Shown here: piece after piece, positions 1 to 6,870 of the stretch | How the letters are laid out: each line of letters begins with the position of its first letter | Position numbering within the stretch: the first letter of the stretch is position 1 | From: Eudoraea sp. | GTDB taxonomy: Bacteria; Bacteroidota; Bacteroidia; Flavobacteriales; Flavobacteriaceae | DNA: 18,666 bases | Assembly: GCA_013042925.1 (NCBI GenBank) | Contig: JABDPH010000078.1 | Coordinates: 1 to 18,666 of the forward strand | Direction: 5' to 3' | The notes under the pieces: generated by a model | Database searches by the model: none | The model's input: only the letters and a program-made list of their open reading frames with translations | Told to the model about the DNA's origin: nothing | Translations under genes and position numbers: made by a program

Positions 1-111
1 CTCACTACGGTACACGATGTAGCTCCTTTAGTAGGTTTTATATGTACCGGAGTCATGGATCATGCAACAGGTACTACCATCGATATTAATGCCGGAAGCT
101 ATATCCATTAA
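1..111 (+). CDS. C-terminal end of a short-chain dehydrogenase/reductase (partial)
   Basis: Reading from base 1 in frame 1 gives 36 codons before TAA at 109-111. The peptide ends DHATGTTIDINAGSYIH. A run of the type hxTGxxhxhxxG(x)Y near the C-terminus is typical of classical SDR oxidoreductases, where this strand lines the Rossmann core just before the end of the protein. The preceding VHDVAPLVGFICTG fits the usual 'xxDVAxxVxFLxS' helix. The catalytic Tyr-Lys and the nucleotide-binding Gly motif would lie upstream of the window, so substrate and cofactor cannot be judged. The family call rests on this short tail only. Confidence 0.65.
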   Translation, partial: LTTVHDVAPLVGFICTGVMDHATGTTIDINAGSYIH

Positions 112-358
112 GATTTTTTATCCATACGTTATTTCCCCCCCCATAGTTATACTTTTGAAGGAAATGCCCTACAATATTGAAGTTCCTGTGTATCCACTTT
201 TTTTTAACCGGATAAATAATTTAGGTGTTTCGGACACTATTTCAACGATTTCGTCCTTTGAGTGCTCAGAATAGTTCCAGTATTTTTTTATTTAGAGTAT
301 CGCAAACCACAATGAATGGGATTTAAATAACCAACCATTCAACTAACCAACCATCCCT
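112..358. other. Gene-free stretch with a short tandem-like repeat
   Basis: I see no convincing gene between the SDR stop and the terminator at 359. The stretch holds a C8 homopolymer at 135-142. The 11-mer TAACCAACCAT occurs twice, at 328-338 and 344-354, 16 bases apart. A four-codon frame (ATG at 312) has no support. The repeat lies directly before the terminator, so it could be the end of the SDR transcript's long 3' region or an orphan leader. No tRNA-like cloverleaf was seen. Confidence 0.5.
328..354 (+). repeat. Two copies of TAACCAACCAT, 16-base period
   Basis: The copies at 328-338 and 344-354 are identical over 11 bases. A shorter form, TAACCAACCA, recurs at 1751-1760 in the leader of the secreted-protein gene. 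Function is unknown. The position just before a start codon at 1751 hints at a leader or translation-enhancing element, but the copies here are not followed by any gene. Confidence 0.55.
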
Positions 359-385
359 AAAAGAGCGCTATCAGCGCTCTTTTTT
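359..385 (+). terminator. Strong intrinsic terminator
   Basis: The left arm AAAAGAGCGCT (359-369), a 3-base loop (370-372) and the right arm AGCGCTCTTTT running into a T6 tract form a perfect inverted repeat with a GC core. The A-rich left flank makes it work on both strands in principle. It would end transcription from the SDR side and insulate the FKBP gene. Confidence 0.88.
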
Positions 386-448
386 GTACAAACATGTTGA
401 TGTGTCTTAATAGTATGCCTATTATTCGTTCAATCAGTTATGATACCC

Positions 449-456
449 TACCTTTG
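449..456 (+). promoter_or_regulatory. Bacteroidota -7 box (TACCTTTG) for the FKBP gene
   Basis: TACCTTTG matches the Bacteroidota consensus TAnnTTTG and lies 35 bases before the ATG at 492, after the terminator at 359-385. A clear -33 TTG at the usual spacing is not visible; only a TTCGTT stretch lies about 20 bases upstream. Predicted RNA start is near 462, giving a leader of about 30 bases. Confidence 0.6.
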
Positions 457-491
457 CGGCCGATTTGAAATAGGAATACAAAAAATCAATT

Positions 492-923
492 ATGAGTACA
501 GTAAAAGAAACAAGCACCGTACGTGTGCACTACACCGGAAAATTAAATAACGGTCAGGTTTTCGACAGTTCCCTGGAACGAGATCCGTTAGAAGTTACCC
601 TGGGGCAAGGAGCTTTAATTCCAGGATTTGAAAAAGAACTTATTAATATGACCGTTAATGAAAAGAAAACGGTAACAATTGCGAAAGAAGATGCCTATGG
701 TGAGATTCGCAAAGAACTTTTTCAGGAAATTAAAAAAACTGAATTGCCACAAGAAATAGAACCTCAGGTAGGGATGGGATTGGTTGCTCAGAACGAAGAT
801 GGTTCAGAACGTCAGCTACGTGTAGCAGAAGTATTAGAGGACCATATCGTGATAGATGCCAACCATCCGTTAGCCGGACAGGATCTTATCTTTGATTTGG
901 AATTGGTGGAGATCAAAGCATAG
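492..923 (+). CDS. FKBP-type peptidyl-prolyl cis-trans isomerase, SlyD-like
   Basis: This cytoplasmic prolyl isomerase and chaperone catalyses cis-trans rotation of X-Pro bonds in folding proteins. The 143 residues have no signal peptide. The FKBP core is split as in SlyD. N-terminal strands carry VHYTG (Tyr14) and GQVFDSS (Phe24-Asp25), followed by LIPGFEKEL and DAYG (Tyr69). An insert-in-flap chaperone domain spans roughly residues 71-121. The family signature NHPLAGQDLIFDLELVEI closes the fold at 124-141. The His/Cys-rich metal-binding tail of E. coli SlyD is missing, as is common outside enterobacteria. The gene stands alone, with its own promoter box and a terminator 33 bases after the stop. 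Confidence 0.93.
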   Translation: MSTVKETSTVRVHYTGKLNNGQVFDSSLERDPLEVTLGQGALIPGFEKELINMTVNEKKTVTIAKEDAYGEIRKELFQEIKKTELPQEIEPQVGMGLVAQNEDGSERQLRVAEVLEDHIVIDANHPLAGQDLIFDLELVEIKA

Positions 924-956
924 GCCTTAGGAGGTTTAGATATGAAATGAATAGTT

Positions 957-992
957 AGGCTGAGTTACCATTGCGGTGCTCAGCCTTTTTTT
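957..992 (+). terminator. Intrinsic terminator after the FKBP gene
   Basis: The left arm AGGCTGAG (957-964) pairs with CTCAGCCT (979-986). A shorter ACC/GGT pairing lies inside the 14-base loop. A T7 tract follows at 986-992. Confidence 0.88.
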
Positions 993-1028
993 GTTCTATA
1001 GGCAGGGATTTATTCCAAAACAATCTAG

Positions 1029-1056
1029 AGAGAGTTTTTGACTCTAAAAACTCTCT
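1029..1056. repeat. Perfect 11-bp inverted repeat, loop of 6
   Basis: AGAGAGTTTTT (1029-1039) and AAAAACTCTCT (1046-1056) are exact complements around GACTCT. No T-run follows directly on either strand. It lies between the FKBP terminator and the promoter of the cold-shock gene, upstream of the predicted RNA start, so it should not be in that gene's mRNA. Its role is unexplained. Confidence 0.7.
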
Positions 1057-1073
1057 ATAATAGTAGTTTTTCT

Positions 1074-1103
1074 TGTTATTTGCTTATATACTTAGTAACT
1101 TTC
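1074..1103 (+). promoter_or_regulatory. Bacteroidota-type promoter of the cold-shock gene
   Basis: TTG at 1074-1076 is separated by 19 bases from TAACTTTC at 1096-1103. This is the exact spacing of the TTG-N19-TAnnTTTG consensus, with one mismatch in the -7 box (C for G). The ATG follows at 1122, giving a leader of only about 10-15 bases. Confidence 0.6.
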
Positions 1104-1121
1104 GCCTACTAAAATAAATGA

Positions 1122-1577
1122 ATGGCAAGATCACAGCAGACATATAGTAAAGGAGAGAAGGAAAAGAAACGCTTAAAGAAGCAGGAAGATAAACGGAAGA
1201 AGAAAGAAGCACGCAAATTAGCTGCCAAAGAAAACCCGCAAGGGATTCCATTTGCCTATGTTGATCACCACGGGAATTTAGTAGATACCCCGCCTGACCC
1301 TTCATTAAAAGTGAAAGTAGATGCGGAAGATATTATTTTAGGTATTCCGAAAAAGGAGGAAGGTGATCGGGAAGAATTTGATCCGGTTAGAAAAGGAAAG
1401 GTATCCTTTTTCGACACCTCCAAAGGATTTGGTTTTATCATAGATTCTGAAAACAACGAAAAATATTTTACCCATGTGAGTGGGCTCATCGATGAAATAG
1501 CTGAAAACGACACGGTGTCTTTCGAACTTGAAAAAGGAATGAAGGGCATGAATGCTGTCCGTGTAAAACTCGTTTAA
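1122..1577 (+). CDS. Cold-shock domain protein with Lys/Arg-rich N-terminal extension
   Basis: This is a probable RNA-binding protein or RNA chaperone. Residues about 9-36 are almost wholly charged (runs such as KEKKRLKKQEDKRKKKEARK) and should form a basic helix. A linker of about 50 residues follows. A C-terminal cold-shock (OB-fold) domain spans about residues 90-151. RNP1 is KGFGFI (101-106). The RNP2 position reads YFTHVS (115-120) rather than the usual VFVHFS, which is normal for this flavobacterial subgroup. At 151 residues it is twice the length of a plain CspA. It is monocistronic, with a promoter before and a terminator after. In related genomes such genes often sit near DEAD-box helicases (recalled knowledge); here the helicase is 16 kb away. 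Confidence 0.88.
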   Translation: MARSQQTYSKGEKEKKRLKKQEDKRKKKEARKLAAKENPQGIPFAYVDHHGNLVDTPPDPSLKVKVDAEDIILGIPKKEEGDREEFDPVRKGKVSFFDTSKGFGFIIDSENNEKYFTHVSGLIDEIAENDTVSFELEKGMKGMNAVRVKLV

Positions 1578-1596
1578 TCCTTCCTAACTTATATTT

Positions 1597-1621
1597 AAAC
1601 CTGCCTGGCGCAGGTTTTTTT
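1597..1621 (+). terminator. Intrinsic terminator after the cold-shock gene
   Basis: AAACCTGC (1597-1604) pairs with GCAGGTTT (1610-1617) around a 5-base loop, followed by T7 at 1615-1621. Confidence 0.88.
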
Positions 1622-1711
1622 ATGGCTATTTTTTACTGACAATATTTATATAACAGCCCTACGGTCCCTTTTTTTATTCTGCACAGGAAGTATTTAATCC
1701 CGTTTAATCTG

Positions 1712-1719
1712 TATCTTGT
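1712..1719 (+). promoter_or_regulatory. Possible -7 box (TATCTTGT) of the secreted-protein/cyclase operon
   Basis: TATCTTGT resembles TAnnTTTG with two deviations and lies about 54 bases before the ATG at 1773. The leader after it contains TAACCAACCA at 1751-1760. No good -33 TTG is seen, so this is tentative. Confidence 0.35.
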
Positions 1720-1772
1720 GTAGAACAACTCCTAAATTTTTCAGGAGAATTAACCAACCAAACATTGTACAT

Positions 1773-2276
1773 ATGAAAACCAACAGTATTTTCCTAGCCT
1801 CGCTATTTTTGTTATTTTTTGGAACCGTTACAGCGGCTTACGCACAAACAACAATAGTACGCACAATTACACTTGTGGTAAATAAAGCAGAGGTCACCAG
1901 AAGTAATCCTTCTGCAGCCTGCTATTTTGAGGTAAGCAAGGGCACCACACTACTTCCAAATCCTTCTGGAAGTTCAAAAGATTTTGGGTTTGAAGCTCTG
2001 GTAAATGACAGTATTGTATGGGAGGGCAAAACTACTGATGGGGATTATGTTAAAATTAAAAAGATCAAATACAACAAGAAGGTAAATAACAAAACCAAGA
2101 TATTTAAATCAGATGATCTAAGAGGGAGATTATATAATGGCCGGGAGAAGGTAAAAGGAAAAATTATAAAAAGCACAGAGAATCTCCCTGATTTTATATA
2201 TGACATTACTTTTAAGATTAAAGGTAGAGGCAGATCGTATACCATAGACCCTAAAATTAAAGTGGGAGGTCAATAG
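1773..2276 (+). CDS. Small secreted protein of unknown function
   Basis: 167 residues. A clear Sec signal peptide occupies residues 1-24: MKTN, then a hydrophobic stretch with LFLLFF, ending AYA before Gln25. The mature part is about 143 residues, basic and probably beta-rich, with one cysteine (Cys50). I recognise no family. I chose the ATG at 1773. An in-frame TTG at 1716 would overlap the likely promoter and place 19 charged residues before the signal peptide. The adenylate cyclase gene starts 24 bases after the stop, so the two are very likely co-transcribed. The product may act at the periplasmic side of that cyclase, but this is only inferred from gene order. Confidence 0.75.
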   Translation: MKTNSIFLASLFLLFFGTVTAAYAQTTIVRTITLVVNKAEVTRSNPSAACYFEVSKGTTLLPNPSGSSKDFGFEALVNDSIVWEGKTTDGDYVKIKKIKYNKKVNNKTKIFKSDDLRGRLYNGREKVKGKIIKSTENLPDFIYDITFKIKGRGRSYTIDPKIKVGGQ

Positions 2277-2300
2277 CCTTCTTTCCAATAGTATTTCCAA

Positions 2301-4181
2301 ATGAAAATCTGGCGCTTTATGAGATCACTATATCAAAATATCGCCTTCCTGTTATTTGTTACTCATTTTCTGGCCTCCAATCTAAGTTTCAGTCAGAACC
2401 GGGCCACTACTGATAGCTTGCAGGCGATCTATTTGTCAGGAGATTTTGAGGAGGAGCAGCGATTGAGTATACTAAGTAGGCTTGCAGGGACCCATCCAAA
2501 CCCTGACTCATCATTAGTATACAGTGAAGAACTTATCCGAAGAGCCATTGCACTGGATTCCTCATACGCCTTGTACAGAGGGTATTTGCAAAAAGGGAAC
2601 AGCCTTCGATTAAAGGGAGATCTGACAGAAGCTTTGGAAACATATTTTAAAGGGGTAAATATTATTACAAATGACGCAAAAAAAAGGCAAGAGTTGGGAT
2701 CACTCTATATTTCCATTGCAGGAGTGTACGCAAGTATGGACAATAAACAAAGCACCATAGATTACTATAAAAATGCGATAAATTTACTAAGCGAATTAAA
2801 AGACCAGCAGGATTCAATTGGCTATGCCAGTGCCATTGAAAATCTTGGAGATTCGTATAATTTGGAATTTGGCAGGCCAGATACCGCCCTGGTATTATTT
2901 AAGGAATCGGAAGTTATATGGAAGGCACTGGATTATAAAATAGGAATGGCCTACAATGTGGGTAACATAGGATTGGCTTATGTACAATTAGGCAAACCCA
3001 AGGAAGCAGAAGTAAAGATTCAAGAGGCAATTTCGATTTTGGAAGAGTTTAAGGATTATTATGCTATTAGTGTCTACCTTACTTATATGGCAGATTTTAG
3101 CGCGGACAGAAATGAATGGACCTACGCTTTTGAATATGCGGAAAGAAGTCTACACCTGGCTAAACAAAATAGCCTGAAAGAACAAATAGGAGATGCCTAT
3201 TTAAAACTTTCAGAGCTACATGAAAAAAGAGGGGATGTAGAAAAATCATTTAACTATTATAAAAACCATATTACCTACAGGGACAGCGTTCAAAATGTTT
3301 CAGCGGTTCAGCAAATGGCCAATTTTGAGGTTTCTCAAAAACAAAATGAACTGGATATATTGAATCAAAAGCAAAAAACTCAAAAAGTAATTGGGATATC
3401 GGCTGCTATTGCCTTATTTCTCATTTTCTTGTTGGCAGTTGGTTTATACAGGCGAAATGTCTATATCAAAAAAACAAATATGATTATTGAGCAGGAAATG
3501 GATAGATCCGAGAGTTTACTCCTCAACATATTACCCGAAAAAACAGCACAGGAATTAAAGGAACACGGGTCCGTGAAAGCCAATAAATTTAATTCTGTGA
3601 CTGTATTATTTACAGATTTTGTTGCATTTACCAGGCATTCAGAACATCTGGATCCGGAATTATTAGTGGAAAGTATAGGGTATTACTTCACAGCCTTTGA
3701 TGATATCATTGAGAAATATGGCCTGGAGAAAATAAAGACGATAGGGGACTCCTATATGTGCGCTGGTGGTCTGCCTTTTGCCATAGAGGACCATGCGCAT
3801 AAAATGATACAGGCGGCCTTCGAGATTGTCGAGTTTGTTGAGGAAGCAAAGAGCAATAGGGCCACTCATCAGATGCGTTTTGATATCCGAATTGGAATCA
3901 ATACCGGTCCTGTAGTAGCAGGAGTGGTAGGCAGTAAAAAATTCTCGTACGATATATGGGGAGATACCGTTAATGTAGCCTCTCGTATGGAAGGGATGTC
4001 TGAAGCAGGAAAAATAAACATTAGTGAAAATACGTATACGCTTGTAAAGGATAGTTATGAATGTGAGTACAGAGGGGAGATCGCCGTAAAAAATAGAGGG
4101 TCCATGAAAATGTATTTTGTTGGTAATGCGATTTCAGGTTCCGGGGCTATGTCATCGACACCTAAAAGCACTTCTGCTTAG
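2301..4181 (+). CDS. Membrane adenylate cyclase (class III) with periplasmic TPR sensor domain
   Basis: Predicted to convert ATP to cAMP. The 626 residues start with a signal peptide (1-31). A TPR-like helical region (about 40-340) follows, probably periplasmic, then one transmembrane helix (363-383). Next are a short signalling helix containing SESLLLNILPEKTAQELKEHG (403-423) and a class III cyclase domain (about 430-610). All catalytic positions are present: metal-binding Asp439 (LFTDF) and Asp483 (IGDSYM), purine-selecting Lys479 and Asp551 (YDIWGDTVN), and transition-state Asn558 and Arg562 (NVASR). Lys and Asp at the two purine positions indicate ATP, where guanylate cyclases have Glu and Cys. 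The next gene, 73 bases downstream, encodes a regulator with a degenerate cyclase-like domain. Confidence 0.92.
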   Translation: MKIWRFMRSLYQNIAFLLFVTHFLASNLSFSQNRATTDSLQAIYLSGDFEEEQRLSILSRLAGTHPNPDSSLVYSEELIRRAIALDSSYALYRGYLQKGNSLRLKGDLTEALETYFKGVNIITNDAKKRQELGSLYISIAGVYASMDNKQSTIDYYKNAINLLSELKDQQDSIGYASAIENLGDSYNLEFGRPDTALVLFKESEVIWKALDYKIGMAYNVGNIGLAYVQLGKPKEAEVKIQEAISILEEFKDYYAISVYLTYMADFSADRNEWTYAFEYAERSLHLAKQNSLKEQIGDAYLKLSELHEKRGDVEKSFNYYKNHITYRDSVQNVSAVQQMANFEVSQKQNELDILNQKQKTQKVIGISAAIALFLIFLLAVGLYRRNVYIKKTNMIIEQEMDRSESLLLNILPEKTAQELKEHGSVKANKFNSVTVLFTDFVAFTRHSEHLDPELLVESIGYYFTAFDDIIEKYGLEKIKTIGDSYMCAGGLPFAIEDHAHKMIQAAFEIVEFVEEAKSNRATHQMRFDIRIGINTGPVVAGVVGSKKFSYDIWGDTVNVASRMEGMSEAGKINISENTYTLVKDSYECEYRGEIAVKNRGSMKMYFVGNAISGSGAMSSTPKSTSA

Positions 4182-4254
4182 ACTCATTAATAATGAATGT
4201 ATTAAATGGTTTTTTAACAATTATTCATTAAATTAACTACATAAACAGAAGCGT

Positions 4255-5358
4255 ATGCCAATATACATGGACAGACATGATATTCCCGATGATATTAGAG
4301 CGGAACATGTCGCAAAAATGCATCAGGAGGATCTAAAAGTGGAGCATTTGTATGGTTGCAAAGGCATGACTTATTGGTGCGATAGCGAACGGCATACGGC
4401 ATTTTGTTTAATAGAAGCACCTAATAAGGAAGCTATTCAGGAAATGCATAACCATGCCCATGGAGAATTTCCACACGATATTATTGAAGTAGATCCACAT
4501 TTAGTGGAATCGTTCCTGGGGAGAATTGAAGATCCGGAGAAATCTGCCGATGAAGATCTGAGTATTATAGATGACTCCGCATTCAGGATCATTATGGTCA
4601 TAGAATCCTCAGATTATCTTCACCGGTTAGATACACACCAACTGAGTATGTTCACTCAAAAGTTTCATCGTAGTGTAACAAAATCTGTAAAGCACTTTGA
4701 AGGGAGCATAGTTCGCGAAAATGACAAGTCCTATCTCATCTCGTTTAAATCGGTTACAAATGCCATATTATGTGCTTTAAAGATACAGGAGGGATTTAAG
4801 TATAGCTATCCCAAATTGGAGCGCGATAATCAGCGGCTTAAAATTGGATTAAGCGAAGGTTCGCCGGTAACTTCCGAAGATGGATTGTTTTCGGAATCAA
4901 TATTCATGGCTACGCAAATGTGTGAGATCATTGAGGGGCAAATTGTAATAACTTCTGCAATAAAAGCACTGTATGAAAATGAGAATAGAAATGCCATAAT
5001 AGATGATGCATTAATAAGGACATTAACTCCTCAGGAGATACTGTTTGTAAAGCAACTTAATGAACTTTGCGAACGATTTTGGAATACATCAGATTTTAAT
5101 GTAGCATTTCTCAGTAAGGAATTAGGGCATAGCAAATCTCAATTTTATAGAAAAATTAAACGCCTTACCGGGAAATCTCCTATTACATTCATTAGAGAAT
5201 TCAGGTTACATAAAGCATTGGATCTAATTCATAACCAACAGGGAAATATTTCAGAGATTGCTTTTGAAACCGGTTTTAATAGTCCTGCATATTTTTCCAA
5301 GTCTTTCAGTGACATATTTGGAATACTGCCGTCAAAGTATGCACAAATGTGTCAATAG
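4255..5358 (+). CDS. DUF4242 / degenerate cyclase-like / AraC-type regulator fusion
   Basis: 367 residues in three parts. Residues 1-90 resemble DUF4242 (the SCO4226-like nickel-binding ferredoxin-fold family), with many His and Cys residues (His8, Cys35, Cys42, Cys51, His65, His67, His69). Residues about 110-240 can be aligned by eye to a class III cyclase domain. RLKIGLSEG matches the 'RIGIxxG' strand, and EGQIVITSAI the 'GxIxIS' strand. The first metal Asp reads Glu117, the Asn/Arg transition-state pair is lost (FMATQM), and the purine Lys is gone, so catalysis is unlikely. Residues about 265-365 form an AraC/XylS double helix-turn-helix (NVAFLSKELGHSKSQFYRKI and NISEIAFETGFNSPAYFSKSF). 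It probably binds DNA in response to a ligand or partner. No promoter is visible in the 73-base gap, so it may be read through from the cyclase gene. Confidence 0.8.
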   Translation: MPIYMDRHDIPDDIRAEHVAKMHQEDLKVEHLYGCKGMTYWCDSERHTAFCLIEAPNKEAIQEMHNHAHGEFPHDIIEVDPHLVESFLGRIEDPEKSADEDLSIIDDSAFRIIMVIESSDYLHRLDTHQLSMFTQKFHRSVTKSVKHFEGSIVRENDKSYLISFKSVTNAILCALKIQEGFKYSYPKLERDNQRLKIGLSEGSPVTSEDGLFSESIFMATQMCEIIEGQIVITSAIKALYENENRNAIIDDALIRTLTPQEILFVKQLNELCERFWNTSDFNVAFLSKELGHSKSQFYRKIKRLTGKSPITFIREFRLHKALDLIHNQQGNISEIAFETGFNSPAYFSKSFSDIFGILPSKYAQMCQ

Positions 5359-5446
5359 TTGACGCTTGCAATATCTCACAGGTACCACTGAACCAAAAGT
5401 GTAATTTTTTGAATTATTTGTGGTTACAAATAGATTTTCCAATGCC
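5359..5446 (+). other. Intergenic gap between the regulator and the FAD enzyme
   Basis: The regulator's stop codon sits in the loop of a small inverted repeat (GTCAA-TAG-TTGAC, 5351-5363). I see no strong terminator here. The next gene has its own promoter box at 5447. Confidence 0.4.
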
Positions 5447-5454
5447 TAGATTTG
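5447..5454 (+). promoter_or_regulatory. -7 box TAGATTTG of the FAD oxidoreductase gene
   Basis: TAGATTTG is a perfect match to TAnnTTTG, 24 bases before the ATG at 5479. An upstream TTG at 5418-5420 is 26 bases away, longer than the ideal 19. The in-frame TTG at 5452 lies inside this box, which rules it out as the start codon. Confidence 0.65.
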
Positions 5455-5478
5455 AGTAGACCAAAAAAACAAACAACA

Positions 5479-6870
5479 ATGAAAATGACAATTAAAGATC
5501 TATCTAACGAAACTATTACTGCGTATAGCGCTTCTTTAAGGGGTAACGTAGTTCTTCCTTCCGATGCTGAGTATGGAGAAACCTGTAAGATATATAACGG
5601 TATGATACACAAACACCCTGGCATGTTCGCCATGTGTGTGGATGTGGCAGATGTTATCGCCTCCGTGAACTTTGCGCGCGAAAATAACCTGCTCCTTGCC
5701 ATAAGAGGAGGAGGGCATAATGGAGGAGGCCTTGGACTCTGCGACGACGGATTAGTTATAGACCTCTCTGGCCTTAAATTTGTACGGGTAGATACTGCTT
5801 CAAACACAGTACGTGTAGGTGGGGGAAACCTTTGGGGGGAAGTAGACCATGCCACCCATCCGTTTGGATTGGCTGTACCCGCAGGGATTATTTCAACAAC
5901 TGGTGTAGGCGGACTCACTTTAGGTGGAGGTGTTGGACATTTATCACGGAAATACGGACTAACCATAGATAATCTTTTAGAGGCAGATATGGTGCTTGCA
6001 GACGGCTCATTTGTGACGGTTAATGAATCTCAACATTCAGACCTGTTTTGGGCCATCCGTGGCGGGGGAGGTAACTTTGGAATAGTTACATCATTTAAAT
6101 TTCAGGCGCATCCTGTAAAGACAGTATTTGGTGGGCCTACCTTATGGCCTGTTGAAAAAACACCGGAAATAATGGCCTGGTATCACTCATTTATCCAATC
6201 TGCACCGGAAGATCTCAATGGGTTCTTTGCGACCATGATCATCCCGGGACCTCCATTTCCAGATCATCTGCACAACAAAATGTTTTGTGGTGTGGTATGG
6301 TGTTACACAGGGGATTTAAGTAAAGCAGAAGAAGTATTTAAACCCATATTAGCAATGGAACCATTGTTTCCTCATATTGGGGAAATGCCTTACCCAGCGA
6401 TACAATCAATGTTCGACGGTTTATTGCCTCCAGGACTTCAGTGGTATTGGAGAGGGGATTTTTTCAATGATCTGACGCCCGATATTAGTGCCCAGCATTT
6501 GAAGTATAGCTCCAAGATCCCAACACCCTTATCGCAGATGCATTTATATCCCATTACAGGGGCAGCATCCAGAGTTGGGAACGAGGAAACTCCATGGGCG
6601 TATAGAGACGCACAATATTCGGGTGTTATTGTGGGAGTAGACCCGGACCCTGAAAATGCCGACAAGATCACCAAATGGTGCAAGGACTATTGGGAAGATC
6701 TCCATCCTTATTCTGCTGGCGGTGCATATTCCAACTTTATGATGAACGATGAGGGACAGGAGCGTGTAAAAGCAAGTTTTAGGAATAACTATGCCCGTCT
6801 ACAGAAAATAAAAACGAAATACGATGGAAACAATTTGTTTAGGGTGAATCAGAATATTAAACCTGCCTAG
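5479..6870 (+). CDS. FAD-binding oxidoreductase, berberine-bridge-enzyme (BBE) family
   Basis: 463 residues from the ATG that follows the promoter box. The N-terminal PCMH-type FAD-binding domain carries LLLAIRGGGHNGGG. His80 here is the position that links covalently to the FAD 8-alpha carbon in this family. A Gly-rich run TTGVGGLTLGGGVGHLSRKYG follows at 140-160. Bicovalent members have a Cys a few residues before this run; here the segment reads GIIST, so single attachment through His is expected, as in 6-hydroxynicotine oxidase. The C-terminal BBE motif NLFRVNQNIKP ends the protein. No signal peptide is seen, so it is likely cytoplasmic. The substrate cannot be told; relatives oxidise sugars, alkaloids and aromatic alcohols with O2. 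The stop codon overlaps that of the convergent transporter gene. Confidence 0.88.
   Translation: MKMTIKDLSNETITAYSASLRGNVVLPSDAEYGETCKIYNGMIHKHPGMFAMCVDVADVIASVNFARENNLLLAIRGGGHNGGGLGLCDDGLVIDLSGLKFVRVDTASNTVRVGGGNLWGEVDHATHPFGLAVPAGIISTTGVGGLTLGGGVGHLSRKYGLTIDNLLEADMVLADGSFVTVNESQHSDLFWAIRGGGGNFGIVTSFKFQAHPVKTVFGGPTLWPVEKTPEIMAWYHSFIQSAPEDLNGFFATMIIPGPPFPDHLHNKMFCGVVWCYTGDLSKAEEVFKPILAMEPLFPHIGEMPYPAIQSMFDGLLPPGLQWYWRGDFFNDLTPDISAQHLKYSSKIPTPLSQMHLYPITGAASRVGNEETPWAYRDAQYSGVIVGVDPDPENADKITKWCKDYWEDLHPYSAGGAYSNFMMNDEGQERVKASFRNNYARLQKIKTKYDGNNLFRVNQNIKPA

Noticed and set aside
135..142. C8 tract as a phase-variation site
   Set aside because: It is outside any coding region and not placed between promoter elements of a known gene.
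62..274. 70-codon plus-strand frame after the SDR end
   Set aside because: It starts inside the SDR coding end in another frame, has a low-complexity hydrophobic composition and no start context or domain.
929..950. AGGAGG-like site followed by ATGAAATGA
   Set aside because: The frame is two codons long; it is only the 3' end of the FKBP transcript before its terminator.
4187..4230. AT-rich inverted repeat between the cyclase and regulator genes as terminator
   Set aside because: The stem is short (8 bp), all A/T-rich, and lacks a following T-run.
5452..5478. In-frame TTG start for the FAD oxidoreductase
   Set aside because: The codon lies within the TAGATTTG promoter box, so it would not be transcribed.
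5424..5966. 180-codon minus-strand frame
   Set aside because: It is the complement of the FAD enzyme; its Pro/Ser-rich translation reflects the Gly-rich sense strand.
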